From: Oceanobacillus neutriphilus
Lineage (GTDB): Bacteria; Bacillota; Bacilli; Bacillales; Amphibacillaceae
Direction of reading: 5' to 3'
DNA: 64,000 bases
NCBI RefSeq assembly: GCF_014645515.1
Contig: NZ_BMLW01000009.1
Coordinates: 112,432 to 176,431, forward strand
The position numbers and the translations under genes are program-made. Shown in pieces: positions 8,039 through 16,057 of the stretch. The notes under the pieces were generated by a model. It saw only the letters and a program-made list of their open reading frames with translations. It was not told the origin of the DNA and ran no database searches. How positions within the stretch are numbered: the first letter of the stretch is position 1; every line of letters starts with the position of its first letter.

Positions 8039-8057
8039 TACTATGACTGTCATAGTA
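8039..8057. promoter_or_regulatory. PadR operator, perfect 9-1-9 palindrome
   Basis: TACTATGAC (8039-8047), T, GTCATAGTA (8049-8057) form a perfect inverted repeat. The centre-to-centre distance to the imperfect copy is 38 bases, compatible with cooperative binding of two PadR dimers. Binding is inferred from position. Confidence 0.65.
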
Positions 8058-8348
8058 TGTCAATGAAGAAATTTAACATGGCTGATATATATTACAAATT
8101 ACTAATCAGAAAAGGACAGCTAGTGAAAAGTAGGAGATAGCAGGCAGAAAAAGAAGAAGTACGAACAAGTTTTGACGCGGTTATTCTTTGTTTGATAGGG
8201 ATGATTCATTTTTGTTGGAGAGCAATTAGATTTATAAAACCTTCTTCTTCGCATTTTATTTTTCAAATATTTTACTTATAGATACAAAATAATGGATTTT
8301 AGAATTTGCATGAACACGTTATAATAAGGGGAGAAGGAAGGGAATTAT

Positions 8349-9383
8349 ATGATATTTTTATTCCTGAGAACATTTGCAATTGGCCTCTTAGGAGCTTTTA
8401 TTTTTTCACTCATCGGCTTGCCGATTCCCTGGCTGCTCGGATCAATGCTAATGACATTGCTGTTCCAGTTAAAGTCGCCCTGGAAAATGGTATGGGATCC
8501 AATCTTTCGTAATATCGGCTTAGTGTTTGCCGGGTATACGATTGGTTTTGCATTTACGTTAGATGCACTTCAGGAGATGGTGCGCTATTTTCCGATGATG
8601 TTTTTGATTAACATTATCTTTTTTATTTTATTTATTGGTGTCAGTTACGCAGTTTCGAAATGGGCCCGCCTGGATATTGGAACGGCAATGACATGCTGTG
8701 CTCCCGGAGGTTTGCAGCAGGTAGTTGTCTTTGCGGAGGAGCAAAAAAATTTAAATATTACAGTCGTGACGTTTTATCATGTTATGCGCTTGCTGGCAAT
8801 TATTACGATGGTTCCCTTTATTGTTTCCAGTAACAGCGGCGGAGCCACTCCTGATAAATCAACAGAAAGCTATTCCCTGATCTTATTAGGTTTATTGGTA
8901 CTATGTTACATAGCGGGAATTGTTTTTAAATTTATTAAGGTTCCTACTGCTTATTTATTAGGGCCGGTATTTCTGATTATGGTATGCAATCTATTGTCTA
9001 TTCAAGTTCCGGTGATGCCGGATAATTTATTACATATTGCACAGCTTTTTATCGGGATTTATATGGGCTTGTTGTTAAAACGGGATAAATTGAAGAAAAT
9101 GAAATCACATATTGTTTATGCTATTGGTTCCTGTGTTATTTTAATTGGTGTTGCATTTCTGATCAGCGAATGGATGGCACATTATTTTATGGATTTCGCC
9201 ACTAGCTTTTTAAGTGTTGTCCCGGGCGGTGTGGATCAAATGGGGATTATAGCTGCTTCTATCCAGGCAGAAGTTACCGTTGTGACTTCATTTCAGCTGT
9301 TTCGGATTTTATTTTTATCCATTATAATTATTCCATTCGTAAAATATATGGTACGCAGGGAACAAAGAAGAGTAAGAGAATAA
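8349..9383 (+). CDS. AbrB-family membrane transporter (COG3180)
   Basis: A polytopic protein of 344 residues with about ten membrane segments in two repeated halves. Each half holds a P-G-G signature (CCAPGGLQQVVVFAEE around residue 120 and SVVPGGVDQMGIIAAS around 295). This is the membrane AbrB/putative ammonia monooxygenase family, which includes transporters of unknown substrate; it is unrelated to the DNA-binding AbrB. GGGAGAAGGAAGGG precedes the ATG. The DUF72 gene follows after 20 bases. Confidence 0.82.
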   Translation: MIFLFLRTFAIGLLGAFIFSLIGLPIPWLLGSMLMTLLFQLKSPWKMVWDPIFRNIGLVFAGYTIGFAFTLDALQEMVRYFPMMFLINIIFFILFIGVSYAVSKWARLDIGTAMTCCAPGGLQQVVVFAEEQKNLNITVVTFYHVMRLLAIITMVPFIVSSNSGGATPDKSTESYSLILLGLLVLCYIAGIVFKFIKVPTAYLLGPVFLIMVCNLLSIQVPVMPDNLLHIAQLFIGIYMGLLLKRDKLKKMKSHIVYAIGSCVILIGVAFLISEWMAHYFMDFATSFLSVVPGGVDQMGIIAASIQAEVTVVTSFQLFRILFLSIIIIPFVKYMVRREQRRVRE

Positions 9384-9403
9384 ACTGGGGAGGAGTGTGA
9401 AAA

Positions 9404-10255
9404 ATGATTCAAATTGGATTAACTGGATGGGGAGACCATGATTCTATTTATGCTGCTGATACCAGAACACATGAGAAGCTGCAGGAATACAGCAGTCATT
9501 TTCCGGTTGTAGAATTAGACTCCTCTTTTTATGCAGTACAACCCATCCGCAATATGGAAAAATGGGTAAAGGAAACACCGGAAAATTTTCAATTTATCGT
9601 GAAAGCCTATCAGGGGATGACAGGGCATGATCGAGAAGAAAAGGAAAATCCTTTTGAAACGATAGCAGAAATGTTCCAGGCTTTCAGGGAGTCGATTGAA
9701 CCACTTCAGAGAGCAGGGAAGCTGGGAGCTGTGTTGTTTCAATTCCCGCCAAAATTTGATTGTAAACAAGAGCATGTACAGTATATCCGTTATTGTAAAA
9801 AGCAAATGAAAGATATACCGGTTGCCTTGGAGTTTAGAAATCAATCCTGGTATGAGGAAAGATTTCAGCAGCAAACCCTGGATTTTATGAAGCAGGAGGG
9901 CTGGATTCATACAATTGCTGATGAGCCTCAGGCTGGTGTGAAATCGGTCCCGTTTGTGCCTGTGGTAACCGTAAAGGAAAAAGCCATTATCCGGCTGCAT
10001 GGCAGGAACGTTCATGGCTGGAATTATTCAGGGAATGCAAATTGGCGGAAGGTCCGCTATTTATATGAGTATAGTGAAAAGGAATTAACTGCTATAGCAG
10101 AAGAAGTAAAAAGGCTGGAAAAGCAATGCAAAGAAGTTATCGTTTTGTTTAATAATAACTCCGGCGGACATGCAGCCGGGAATGCTAAGCAGCTGCAGCA
10201 GATGTTGGGAATTGAATTTAATGGGCTGGCTTCGCAGCAGCTGGGGTTGTTTTAG
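9404..10255 (+). CDS. DUF72 (YecE/YunF-like) TIM-barrel protein
   Basis: A 283-residue soluble protein with the DUF72 hallmarks: IGLTGWGDHDSIY start, FPVVELDSSFYAVQP, FIVKAYQGMTGH, GAVLFQFPPKF, VALEFRNQSWY, IIRLHGRNVHGW and VIVLFNNNSGGHAAGNA. The family adopts a TIM-barrel fold related to xylose isomerase-type enzymes but has no agreed activity. GGGGAGGAG gives a strong ribosome site. It probably shares a transcript with the AbrB-type transporter gene. Confidence 0.9.
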   Translation: MIQIGLTGWGDHDSIYAADTRTHEKLQEYSSHFPVVELDSSFYAVQPIRNMEKWVKETPENFQFIVKAYQGMTGHDREEKENPFETIAEMFQAFRESIEPLQRAGKLGAVLFQFPPKFDCKQEHVQYIRYCKKQMKDIPVALEFRNQSWYEERFQQQTLDFMKQEGWIHTIADEPQAGVKSVPFVPVVTVKEKAIIRLHGRNVHGWNYSGNANWRKVRYLYEYSEKELTAIAEEVKRLEKQCKEVIVLFNNNSGGHAAGNAKQLQQMLGIEFNGLASQQLGLF

Positions 10256-10346
10256 GAAATAAAATTATAAGCAGCTGGACTTGTGGTAATTTTCTGTATT
10301 TTAACGTACAATAATATTATCTCTTATAAGAACGGAGGAAAATCAT

Positions 10347-10367
10347 ATGATTCGTTATATGGTATGA
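10347..10367 (+). other. Possible leader peptide (MIRYMV)
   Basis: A six-codon frame ATG ATT CGT TAT ATG GTA TGA follows a near-consensus GGAGG at 10334-10338 with 8-base spacing. Its stop lies 10 bases before a stem-loop that reaches the ribosome site of the serine hydrolase gene. The layout resembles translational-attenuation leaders, but a chance frame or the stub of a decayed gene is equally possible. Confidence 0.35.
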
Positions 10368-10376
10368 ACATCTTAA

Positions 10377-10423
10377 CTGATATCCTTTTTTAAATCATAA
10401 ATAAAAATATGAAAGGATTTCAG
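10377..10423 (+). promoter_or_regulatory. Stem-loop abutting the serine hydrolase ribosome site
   Basis: CTGATATCCTTT (10377-10388) can pair with AAAGGATTTCAG (10412-10423), 11 of 12 positions. The downstream arm runs into the AGGAGGG ribosome site (10422-10428), so folding could hinder initiation. Seen in sequence; regulation is inferred. Confidence 0.4.
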
Positions 10424-10434
10424 GAGGGACAAAA

Positions 10435-11457
10435 ATGAATACAGAAAAGAAACGGAACAAGCTGATGGAAGTACAGAAGAAACTCTCTTTTTCAGGAGCT
10501 TTCTATGCACAAAAGCAGGATGAGATAATAACAGGAAGCAGTGGATTCAGAAATCGTGCTGAGAAACTTGAAAATCAGGTGGATACCCGATTTGGAATTG
10601 CTTCAGGATGTAAGTTATTTACAGCAATTGCTATTGCCAAGCTTGTGGAAATGGGAAAACTCTCTTTTGAAACAAAGCTTCATGAGTGTGTGACAGAGGA
10701 ATTTCCTTACTTCGACAAGGATATTACCATCCATCATTTACTGACGCATACTTCAGGAGTGCCAGACTATTTTGATGAGGAAGAGATGGATGATTTCGAG
10801 TTGTTGTGGGAGGATTTCCCAATGTATGGTGTCAGAAGACCGAAAGATTTTCTGCCGCTTTTTCAGCATAGAAAAATGCAGGGTAAGCCGGGCAGTTCCT
10901 TTCAATATAATAATTCAGGTTATATCTTATTAGGTTTGATTGTAGAGCAGGCTGAAAACTGCAGTTTTACTTCATTTGTAGAAGAGAATATTTTTAAAGC
11001 AGCGGGGATGAATGATTCAGGATATTTTGAAATGGATTGTTTACCTGAACGGACAGCGTTAGGTTATGTGGAAGAACCGGATGGAAAATGGAAGACAAAT
11101 ATTTATTCTATTCCTGCTAGGGGCGGATCAGATGGCGGTGCATATGTTACTGTACGTGATATAGCTAAATTTTGGGATGCCTTGACGAGTTACCAGCTGT
11201 TATCTGAGGAAATGACCCGGGAGGTACTGCAGGCACGTGAATGTGTAGATGAGGAAGATAATATCTTTTACGGCTACTCCGGTTATATGGAATTAGACGA
11301 CAATCAAGAAGTGATAAAGTATATTCAGATGGGATATGATCCGGGAGTTAATTTTCGTGCAGTTCATTATCCACATGATGAAAAGATGATGGTAGTGTGC
11401 TCTAATGAATCTGAGGGAGCTTATGAGCTGTTAAAAGAGATGGAACGTTTAATATAA
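10435..11457 (+). CDS. Serine hydrolase, beta-lactamase (class C/EstB-like) family
   Basis: A 340-residue protein with the Ser-x-x-Lys catalytic motif S57-G-C-K60, a Tyr-Asn-Asn motif near residue 160 (FQYNNSGYILLG) and the HHLLTHTSGVPDY segment typical of this family. A GGSDGGAY stretch near 238 sits where the third motif is expected. No signal peptide is seen, so it is probably cytoplasmic. Such proteins include D-aminopeptidases and esterases, and activity on beta-lactams should not be assumed. AGGAGGG precedes the ATG, and a strong terminator follows. Confidence 0.85.
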   Translation: MNTEKKRNKLMEVQKKLSFSGAFYAQKQDEIITGSSGFRNRAEKLENQVDTRFGIASGCKLFTAIAIAKLVEMGKLSFETKLHECVTEEFPYFDKDITIHHLLTHTSGVPDYFDEEEMDDFELLWEDFPMYGVRRPKDFLPLFQHRKMQGKPGSSFQYNNSGYILLGLIVEQAENCSFTSFVEENIFKAAGMNDSGYFEMDCLPERTALGYVEEPDGKWKTNIYSIPARGGSDGGAYVTVRDIAKFWDALTSYQLLSEEMTREVLQARECVDEEDNIFYGYSGYMELDDNQEVIKYIQMGYDPGVNFRAVHYPHDEKMMVVCSNESEGAYELLKEMERLI

Positions 11458-11461
11458 AGTT

Positions 11462-11494
11462 AAAAAGGGATTAACCTGGTTAGTCCCTTTTTTA
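11462..11494 (+). terminator. Rho-independent terminator
   Basis: AAAGGGATTAA pairs with TTAGTCCCTTT around a five-base loop and runs into T6, directly after the serine hydrolase stop. Confidence 0.85.
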
Positions 11495-11551
11495 TCGTTT
11501 TATCTACACTGCATATTTTGCTTTAAAAAGAATATATAAGGGGAAATAATT

Positions 11552-12511
11552 ATGATTAAAAATTATAACTATATCAATGAACCACTATACCCCATGATAG
11601 ACATGAATAAATGGGAAGTTGAGCTGTTCAGTACTATTTATTTAAGAAGATTAAAGCATTTATCTCATTTTGGCGCAGGTTCTCTTATCTCTCCTGTTGT
11701 TCATTCCCGATTTGAGCATACAATTGGCGTATGGAAATTAACAGCTATTTATTTTAAGGAAGATAATTTAAGCAAAGCTGCTGCAATACTACATGATATT
11801 GGACATCTGCCATTCTCTCATGCGGTTGAAAAAAATTTGGGCTACAACCATCATAAAATTACTGAGAACTATATTAGAAGTAAAGAAATAGAACGCATAC
11901 TACATAAAGCAGACCTCACACCTCAAGAAATAATCGATTTTCTCAACTCAAATAATCAAATTACAGGCACAAATGAAATACTTGGACTGGATCATTTAGA
12001 TAGTTTTTTCAGAGATACTTATATGAATGGAACTATAGAAAGATTTCCTGGAGATTTATTGAAGTTTATTAAATGTGATAATAGAGGTGTTTCAACAGAT
12101 AATCAAACCGCTCATTATTTAATGAACTTAATTTTAGAAGATCATGAATTGTTCCTGTCACCGGAGTTGTTAGCTGCAGATTGCATTTTAGCTGAGGCAA
12201 TAAAATTACATTTTAATAGAGTGGTTAATAAGGAAATCTCTTTTTTAACTGATTATGAACTGTTAAGCATTTTAAGGAATTCAAAAGATCCCAAAGTGGT
12301 GCATTTATTAAACCTGTTAACAATTTATCCGGATAAAATAAAAATTAATTCAAATGTAACAGGTGAAGGAATTAAATTTGGTATCAGAAAGATTTATAAT
12401 AAAAAGCCTTTATGCAAAGGGAAGCCTTTAGAGGAAAATGATGAATGGAGCAGATATCAGGAAAAGTTATCTAGTCTGAAGAAAGAATATGAATTGATTT
12501 TAGATAGCTAG
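11552..12511 (+). CDS. HD-domain metal-dependent phosphohydrolase
   Basis: A 319-residue protein with the full HD set: His in HSRFEHTIGVW (about residue 51), His-Asp in AAAILHDIGHLPFSH (about 79-91), and a later Asp in LGLDHLDSFFRD (about 150). This fits the dGTPase/YwfO-like HD superfamily, but it is shorter than true dGTPases and the substrate is unknown. AAGGGGAAA is its ribosome site. It stands alone between terminators. Confidence 0.82.
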   Translation: MIKNYNYINEPLYPMIDMNKWEVELFSTIYLRRLKHLSHFGAGSLISPVVHSRFEHTIGVWKLTAIYFKEDNLSKAAAILHDIGHLPFSHAVEKNLGYNHHKITENYIRSKEIERILHKADLTPQEIIDFLNSNNQITGTNEILGLDHLDSFFRDTYMNGTIERFPGDLLKFIKCDNRGVSTDNQTAHYLMNLILEDHELFLSPELLAADCILAEAIKLHFNRVVNKEISFLTDYELLSILRNSKDPKVVHLLNLLTIYPDKIKINSNVTGEGIKFGIRKIYNKKPLCKGKPLEENDEWSRYQEKLSSLKKEYELILDS

Positions 12512-12525
12512 TTTTACTGTTAGTA

Positions 12526-12552
12526 AAGGAAGGGCGGTTACCCCTTCTTTAT
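12526..12552. terminator. Hairpin between convergent genes
   Basis: AAGGAAGGG pairs with CCCTTCTTT (9 bp including one G-T) and is flanked by A and T tracts. It can serve the HD gene and, on the other strand, the DUF1992 gene. Confidence 0.6.
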
Positions 12553-12583
12553 ATAATGAAGAAGGAAAGATTTAATTTATTTT

Positions 12584-12940
12584 TTACCAAAACAATTTAT
12601 GCCTGATCCTGCTCGCATATTTACGAAAAACGCTGCTTTTATCAAGCTTCCGTTCTTTAGTCAATGTTTGAAAAGCCACTTGTTTTTCTGATAGATCGGC
12701 TTGTTTTTCTCCATCCGTTGCAATTTGGATTAAGTCACGGTGCGATATATATTGCTTTTGATTTTCCTGCTCATCTGAAAGGTAGCCTGCCCGTTTTAAA
12801 ATACGAAAAGATTGTTTCACCTCTTCAGGCAACCCGGCAAATTCATCACGCAGGTCCAATGGCTGTCCTTTACCAGCCAGATTATCAAACTCGCCATCGT
12901 CCACTGCCTTTTTAATTTGCTCTTCCACAAAGTGATACAT
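12584..12940 (-). CDS. DUF1992 (DnaJ-related) protein
   Basis: A 118-residue protein beginning MYHFVEEQIKKAVDDGEFDNL, then GKGQPLDL, which is the DUF1992 hallmark; the family is annotated as DnaJ-homologue subfamily C member 28-like. I start at 12940 because AAGGAGG lies 6 bases upstream. The frame stays open a further 23 codons but without a ribosome site. Function unknown; soluble, with a basic C-terminus (SSVFRKYASRIRHKLFW). Confidence 0.85.
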   Translation of the reverse strand: MYHFVEEQIKKAVDDGEFDNLAGKGQPLDLRDEFAGLPEEVKQSFRILKRAGYLSDEQENQKQYISHRDLIQIATDGEKQADLSEKQVAFQTLTKERKLDKSSVFRKYASRIRHKLFW

Positions 12941-13009
12941 AGCGCCCCTCCTTATGAAACCTGAATGTAATTCTTCTTTTAGTATGCTGGAATGGAGAGG
13001 AGATTTCAA

Positions 13010-13357
13010 CTAGAGATTATTATCAATATGATTCATAATCTGTTGCACCGCTTGTTCTCCTGCCAGCTTCCAATCATGCTGATGAAAGAAATTCGAGTCT
13101 GAATGAGCAGCATGGTTAATAATAAGTGGAGTTCCAAATTCAATTTGAGCAGATGGCTGGTCGTATCCTGCTTTTATTACATGATAAGGAAGAGATAAAT
13201 AAAGCTTTTTTTGACCCTGACTTGCCAGAACTCCATTAAAACAGCCTTTATCATCACTATCTTTTCCTGTTATGTTAAATCCAAGCTCTTCTAAATGTGG
13301 TTTTAATTTTTTGAAAAAGCCTCTTTTTCCAGACATATATGTATCTAATGCAATCAT
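13010..13357 (-). CDS. Conserved hypothetical protein (possibly YugN-like)
   Basis: A soluble 115-residue protein with no membrane segment or signal peptide. It has an alternating hydrophobic pattern (KLYLSLPYHVIKAGY, AQIEFGTPLII) suggesting an alpha/beta fold. AAAGGAG lies 9 bases before the ATG. It lies 69 bases upstream of the DUF1992 gene on the same strand and may be co-transcribed. A match to the YugN-like family is possible but not secure. Confidence 0.6.
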   Translation of the reverse strand: MIALDTYMSGKRGFFKKLKPHLEELGFNITGKDSDDKGCFNGVLASQGQKKLYLSLPYHVIKAGYDQPSAQIEFGTPLIINHAAHSDSNFFHQHDWKLAGEQAVQQIMNHIDNNL

Positions 13358-13561
13358 TTCTGCCGCTCCTTTTAATGTTTTGTATGTTTAGTTTTTCCAT
13401 TTAATAAATGAAACATACAGGAGCGGGGAGTATCGGATGATAAAGCGGCTGGATCTACTCAAAAACAATTAGATTTTCTTCAACAAAAATTTGAAAATGA
13501 TGATAAGTAGTTTTCCTTACAATGGGCATTACAATAAGAAAGTAATAGAATAGTAAAAAAA

Positions 13562-13602
13562 CAAGGCACATGCTTTTTTCAATTATGAGCATGTGCCTTT
13601 AT
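13562..13602 (-). terminator. Terminator after DUF6320 gene
   Basis: AAGGCACATGC and GCATGTGCCTT form an 11-bp stem; on the minus strand it is followed by T-rich sequence (GTTTTTTT). Confidence 0.85.
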
Positions 13603-14262
13603 TTAGAAATGAAATCTCCGTACAATTTCATTCTTCATTGTTTTTTCCGAAAATAGGATCATACCGATTAATGTCAGTAAAGCATATAAAGCAGTTGCTG
13701 CACTCGGCCATAAAACAGTGGACCAGGAGCTTAAAAATAGAATAACGGGCAGAAAGCCGAGAATGACCATTGTTGACATATATCCAATGTACTCCCGCCA
13801 TTTCATTGGTTTCCGCAGTACAATCATCGTTACAAAAAATGTTGCCAATGTAACAAGAAACGGAATAACATAATGAATAGACCATTTTGAGCTTCCGGAT
13901 GCTGCATCTAAAATAAACAGCATGACAGAAAGCGAGATGACTTGAAGAATTACTTTTGATCCCGTATGAGCTCTGGAAAGAAAGGTATGATTTATCGTCA
14001 GTACACCGTACAGTACAGGTCCCAACACATATAAAAACCATAATCTTTCTGGATTAGTCAATAAATTAATTAATAAGCTTGTACTAATACCAAATATCGC
14101 AATAAATAAGACAAGACGCTGGGCAAAGCGGCGCCGTTTGACCTTGGTTTCATAAACAGGATAATATTCATTATCTCCTGTTTTATCAGAAAGCTTCCGT
14201 TTGCATAACGGACAATATTTTTGTTTTGTATAGACACTGCAATTTTTGCAATAATGCTGCAT
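13603..14262 (-). CDS. DUF6320-type zinc-ribbon membrane protein
   Basis: A protein of 219 residues. It opens with a four-cysteine zinc ribbon (CKNCSVYTKQKYCPLCKRKL, about residues 5-25), followed by about six membrane helices. DUF6320 proteins regularly accompany alcohol-acetyltransferase-like proteins, which is the arrangement here. I prefer ATG 14262 (AGGTG 6 bases upstream) over the GTG at 14271, which would overlap the previous stop. The function is unknown; the pairing suggests a membrane anchor or partner of the acyltransferase. Confidence 0.72.
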   Translation of the reverse strand: MQHYCKNCSVYTKQKYCPLCKRKLSDKTGDNEYYPVYETKVKRRRFAQRLVLFIAIFGISTSLLINLLTNPERLWFLYVLGPVLYGVLTINHTFLSRAHTGSKVILQVISLSVMLFILDAASGSSKWSIHYVIPFLVTLATFFVTMIVLRKPMKWREYIGYMSTMVILGFLPVILFLSSWSTVLWPSAATALYALLTLIGMILFSEKTMKNEIVRRFHF

Positions 14263-14267
14263 TGTTT

Positions 14268-15524
14268 TCACCTGCTGTCATTGGAGTATACTTCTATCTC
14301 CAAATTAAATGTCTTAGAAAGCTCTCTGAAAAAAGTACGAATAATATCCGCTTCTTTAATCATTCTTGAAAATGAAATCACAAGCTCATCTCCAACTGCA
14401 ATCATTGCTCCATTAATTGGGCTTTTCTTACTCGGATATAAAATAATCTCCATGTGAGAAATGTGTGATTTCATTGCTTCTGGCAGCTGTACTTTCCCTA
14501 CATTCGTCATTGTCATCGCTTTGGTACGTTCACTAAAACTTCTATAACCATAGCGGATTGCATGGTATTTAAGAGGAAGCGGAACGAATCTGGCTGTTAG
14601 TCGCGTCTGCCATTTTACCCGGTCATTAATACTTTGCTGCAGGCTTTCTTTCCGTACTTTTTCCCGCAGCTGCTTGGATACTTCAGAAATAATTTCTTCT
14701 AATGTTGTTGCTTCCGTAACTGCCATGCCGATATTAACAACTCCAAAAAAATTACGCAGCGTATTGGAAGGGAAAAGATTTCTTAAATTAACAGGAATAG
14801 CAATTTTTATTTCCTCCTGATAAGCCCGGAATTTCAATCTTTCTTTATAAATAGCAGCAATAATAAGCGCTGAAATAAAGGCGGTAATGGTCGTCCCATG
14901 CTTTTTAGCAAGCTGGTGTACCTTCTCTGCGCTCATTTTTCCATGGATGACAATCGTCTGATCTATTGACCCGCCGCGGATTTGGTACGAAGCTGCTTCT
15001 TTGAATTTTTGCGGTTTTTCATCTGTTACGTAATTTTGGTAACTGTCATCCCGCTCGTAATAGCTTGGTTCATCATGAATGTTAATTAGTGTGCTTTCAT
15101 AGCTTACGTCTTCGCCCATATGAAGGAGATAATGATAAATAAGTGCCTTTATAAATTCTAAAGCGCCTGTACCATCTGTTACAGAGTGAAAAAATTCCAC
15201 AGCTATCCTTTTCTTATAATAGGTAACACGCATCAAGAAGCCGTTTGTTTCTATAGGATCAATGGGTGCGCATGGATACTGGTTTTCATACTGAACAAAA
15301 AGCTTTTCATTATTTTCAACAAGGAAATCCCAAAATAAACCTTTGCTGAGCTTTACCGCAAACATTGGCAGACGTCCCAAAACGTCATCAAGTGCAAGCT
15401 GCAGCTTATCAGACTGCACCATTTCCTTCATTACTGCGGCAATCCGGAAAACAGAGGAATTTGTCTGTTCAGATACAGCGTGAAACATTTTGCCTGCATT
15501 ATCAAGTTTGTACCATTCATCCAT
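14268..15524 (-). CDS. Alcohol acetyltransferase-like / condensation-type acyltransferase
   Basis: A 418-residue protein of the CoA-dependent acyltransferase superfamily. The active-site HxxxD motif is present as FFHSVTDGTGALEFI (His about residue 116), a variant of the usual HHxxxDG. A second family landmark, IAIPVNLRNLFPSNTLRNFFG, lies near 245-265. It resembles PapA/alcohol acetyltransferase proteins that acylate alcohols or lipids. A GAGGTG ribosome site precedes the ATG. Its stop lies 5 bases from the start of the DUF6320 gene, so the pair is one operon. Substrates cannot be deduced. Confidence 0.78.
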   Translation of the reverse strand: MDEWYKLDNAGKMFHAVSEQTNSSVFRIAAVMKEMVQSDKLQLALDDVLGRLPMFAVKLSKGLFWDFLVENNEKLFVQYENQYPCAPIDPIETNGFLMRVTYYKKRIAVEFFHSVTDGTGALEFIKALIYHYLLHMGEDVSYESTLINIHDEPSYYERDDSYQNYVTDEKPQKFKEAASYQIRGGSIDQTIVIHGKMSAEKVHQLAKKHGTTITAFISALIIAAIYKERLKFRAYQEEIKIAIPVNLRNLFPSNTLRNFFGVVNIGMAVTEATTLEEIISEVSKQLREKVRKESLQQSINDRVKWQTRLTARFVPLPLKYHAIRYGYRSFSERTKAMTMTNVGKVQLPEAMKSHISHMEIILYPSKKSPINGAMIAVGDELVISFSRMIKEADIIRTFFRELSKTFNLEIEVYSNDSR

Positions 15525-15731
15525 CTTTCGAACACCTCTTGAACGCTCTGATTTTGCTTGTACAATAATATCAATTTGGATAGCATCAGATTCTTATTGT
15601 AAGCTTTAACTTTTACTTTAACAGATGATGTCCTTTTTTTGTACTCTAATAAATATCAAATTTGAAAAACAGGCTTATATTTTAAAATAGGAAGAGCAGT
15701 TCGTTTATATTATCCTTTTTTGAATGAAAAA

Positions 15732-15764
15732 AGAGTAACCCTACGTATTACCGCAAAGTTACTC
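15732..15764 (-). terminator. Terminator after small membrane protein gene
   Basis: GAGTAAC and GTTACTC form a 7-bp stem, followed on the minus strand by T6. The loop contains a 15-base stretch identical to the conserved 16S rRNA 530-loop core (see findings). Confidence 0.7.
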
Positions 15765-15770
15765 CTTAAA

Positions 15771-15986
15771 CTAAATAAATAAAACAATATAAGCAGAAAA
15801 TGCTGCAAATACAATAATATAAAAAAGAATTTTAGGAAATGCCGGTTTCTTATAAATATCGTGAACAGCGGTAGCAGCAATAATAAGCAGTGCTGTAATC
15901 ATAGTTACTGTATTTAGGGAAAAAGTAATTAGAATACCTGAGAACACAAATAAGATACCTATTATTATGTTTTCTTTTCTGTTCAT
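15771..15986 (-). CDS. Small hydrophobic membrane protein
   Basis: A 71-residue protein with three predicted membrane segments (about 8-24, 27-42, 52-70), separated by a charged HDIYKKPAFPK loop. GGAGGAG lies 7 bases before the ATG, and a good terminator follows, so it is a real single-gene unit. I do not recognise the family. Confidence 0.65.
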   Translation of the reverse strand: MNRKENIIIGILFVFSGILITFSLNTVTMITALLIIAATAVHDIYKKPAFPKILFYIIVFAAFSAYIVLFI

Positions 15987-16057
15987 AAGTCTCCTCCAGA
16001 CTATTGAAATCTTAGCTGCTTTATAAAAGAAAAGAGCAGACAGGAATTCGCACTTTT

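Noticed and set aside
10435..11457. True beta-lactamase (resistance gene)
   Set aside because: SxxK and YxN motifs only show the fold family; there is no signal peptide, and most such cytoplasmic proteins are esterases or peptidases.
13408..13510. Short frames near 13408 (ending in a QQKFENDDK-like peptide)
   Set aside because: The reading frame that looks coding has no start codon before an upstream stop, and the ATG-started frame stops after ten codons.
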